Below, in pieces: positions 44,136-44,361 of a stretch of DNA of 44,361 nt. The position numbers and the translations under genes were made by a program. Origin of the DNA: a bacterium (GTDB lineage Bacteria; Myxococcota_A; Polyangia; Nannocystales; Nannocystaceae); NCBI GenBank assembly GCA_024742475.1, contig JANSYI010000051.1:1-44361 (forward strand). The letters are read 5' to 3'. Positions within the stretch are counted from its first letter, which is position 1. Each line of letters starts with the position of its first letter. Below the pieces are notes generated by a model. It saw only the letters and a program-made list of their open reading frames with translations. It was not told the origin of the DNA and ran no database searches.

Positions 44136-44361
44136 CGCGAAGGAGGAGCGAAGCGAGCGAGCGAGGGCGCCCCGCGCCCGACCTTGGAGGGCGAGCGAAG
44201 GGCGGCTCCGCCGGCCGCAGCGAGGGAACCGAGAGCTTCCCCATAGAACAAAAACGAGCCAACGGCGAGCGAGCGAGCGAGGGCGCCCCGCGCCCGACCT
44301 TGGAGGGCGAGCGAAGGGCGGCTCCGCCGGCCGCAGCGAGGGAACCGAGAGCTTCCCCATA
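44136..44361. repeat. Tandem repeat array C (two identical 93-bp copies, continuing past the window)
   Basis: 44153-44245 and 44269-44361 are identical over 93 bases, separated by 23 bases that include an A-rich run (ACAAAAAC). Each copy starts GCGAGCGAGCGAGGGCG, contains GACCTTGGAGGGCGAGCGAA and GGCGGCTCCGCCGGCCGCAG, and ends in an imperfect hairpin GGGAACC/GCTTCCC followed by CCCATA. On the minus strand the order hairpin, GGCCGGCGGAGCCGCCC, TTCGCTCGCCC, CCAAGGTCGGGC, GGGCGCCCTCG parallels arrays A and B. The stretch starts about 55 bp after the second giant TPR gene. No gene is apparent. Confidence 0.88.

Overview
The window looks like chromosomal DNA of a very GC-rich predatory or social deltaproteobacterium (Myxococcota, possibly Nannocystaceae or relatives). 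This is an inference. It rests on the very high G+C at third codon positions, many short-signal lipoproteins ending in a GGC or AGC lipobox, MopE-like and Myxococcus-type Cys-rich secreted proteins, paired myxobacterial-type outer-membrane barrels, a kinase fused to a sigma54 activator, and giant TPR proteins. No tRNA, rRNA, CRISPR array, transposase or phage gene is visible.

Layout. 1-285 is a hairpin-rich tandem repeat array. 286-2713 is an overlapping cluster: parvulin-like lipoprotein, small Roadblock-like protein, flippase-like membrane protein. 2773-6293 holds two secreted Cys-rich lipoproteins, one with FG-GAP repeats. 6299-8066 holds a divergent YhhQ-type transporter and a lipoprotein. 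8081-13655 is hisS and smc on the minus strand, separated by a second repeat array at 9424-9842. smc and ftsY diverge from a 269-bp spacer carrying eleven GATC sites within 140 bp. A 755-bp gene-poor stretch then leads into two tandem outer-membrane barrel genes (15859-17916) closed by a strong hairpin.

18002-18418 is a small lipoprotein. 18537-23273 encodes a 1578-residue fusion of Ser/Thr kinase, degenerate ATPase, helical repeats, GAF, sigma54 AAA+ and Fis-type HTH. 23427-27194 is a tight minus-strand run: a protein with two HARE-HTH-like domains and a possible nuclease-fold C-terminus, then lipB, a HEAT-like lipoprotein and a barrel protein. 27419-30433 is a cell-wall pair: a Ddl-like ATP-grasp ligase and a GT51 glycosyltransferase with a large N-terminal extension. 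30465-33412 is a translationally coupled pair: a zinc-ribbon/HEAT protein and a metallophosphoesterase.

33470-44079 is a plus-strand run of an unknown protein and two giant tandem TPR paralogues sharing a C-terminal domain. 44136-44361 starts a third repeat array. The three arrays share a core sequence and look like one dispersed intergenic family.

The most notable signals are the GATC cluster, the repeat family, the HARE-HTH protein, the kinase-activator fusion, the unusual Ddl/GT51 pair and the paired giant TPR proteins. Coordinates and frames were read directly. Family assignments come from motif recognition without database searches.
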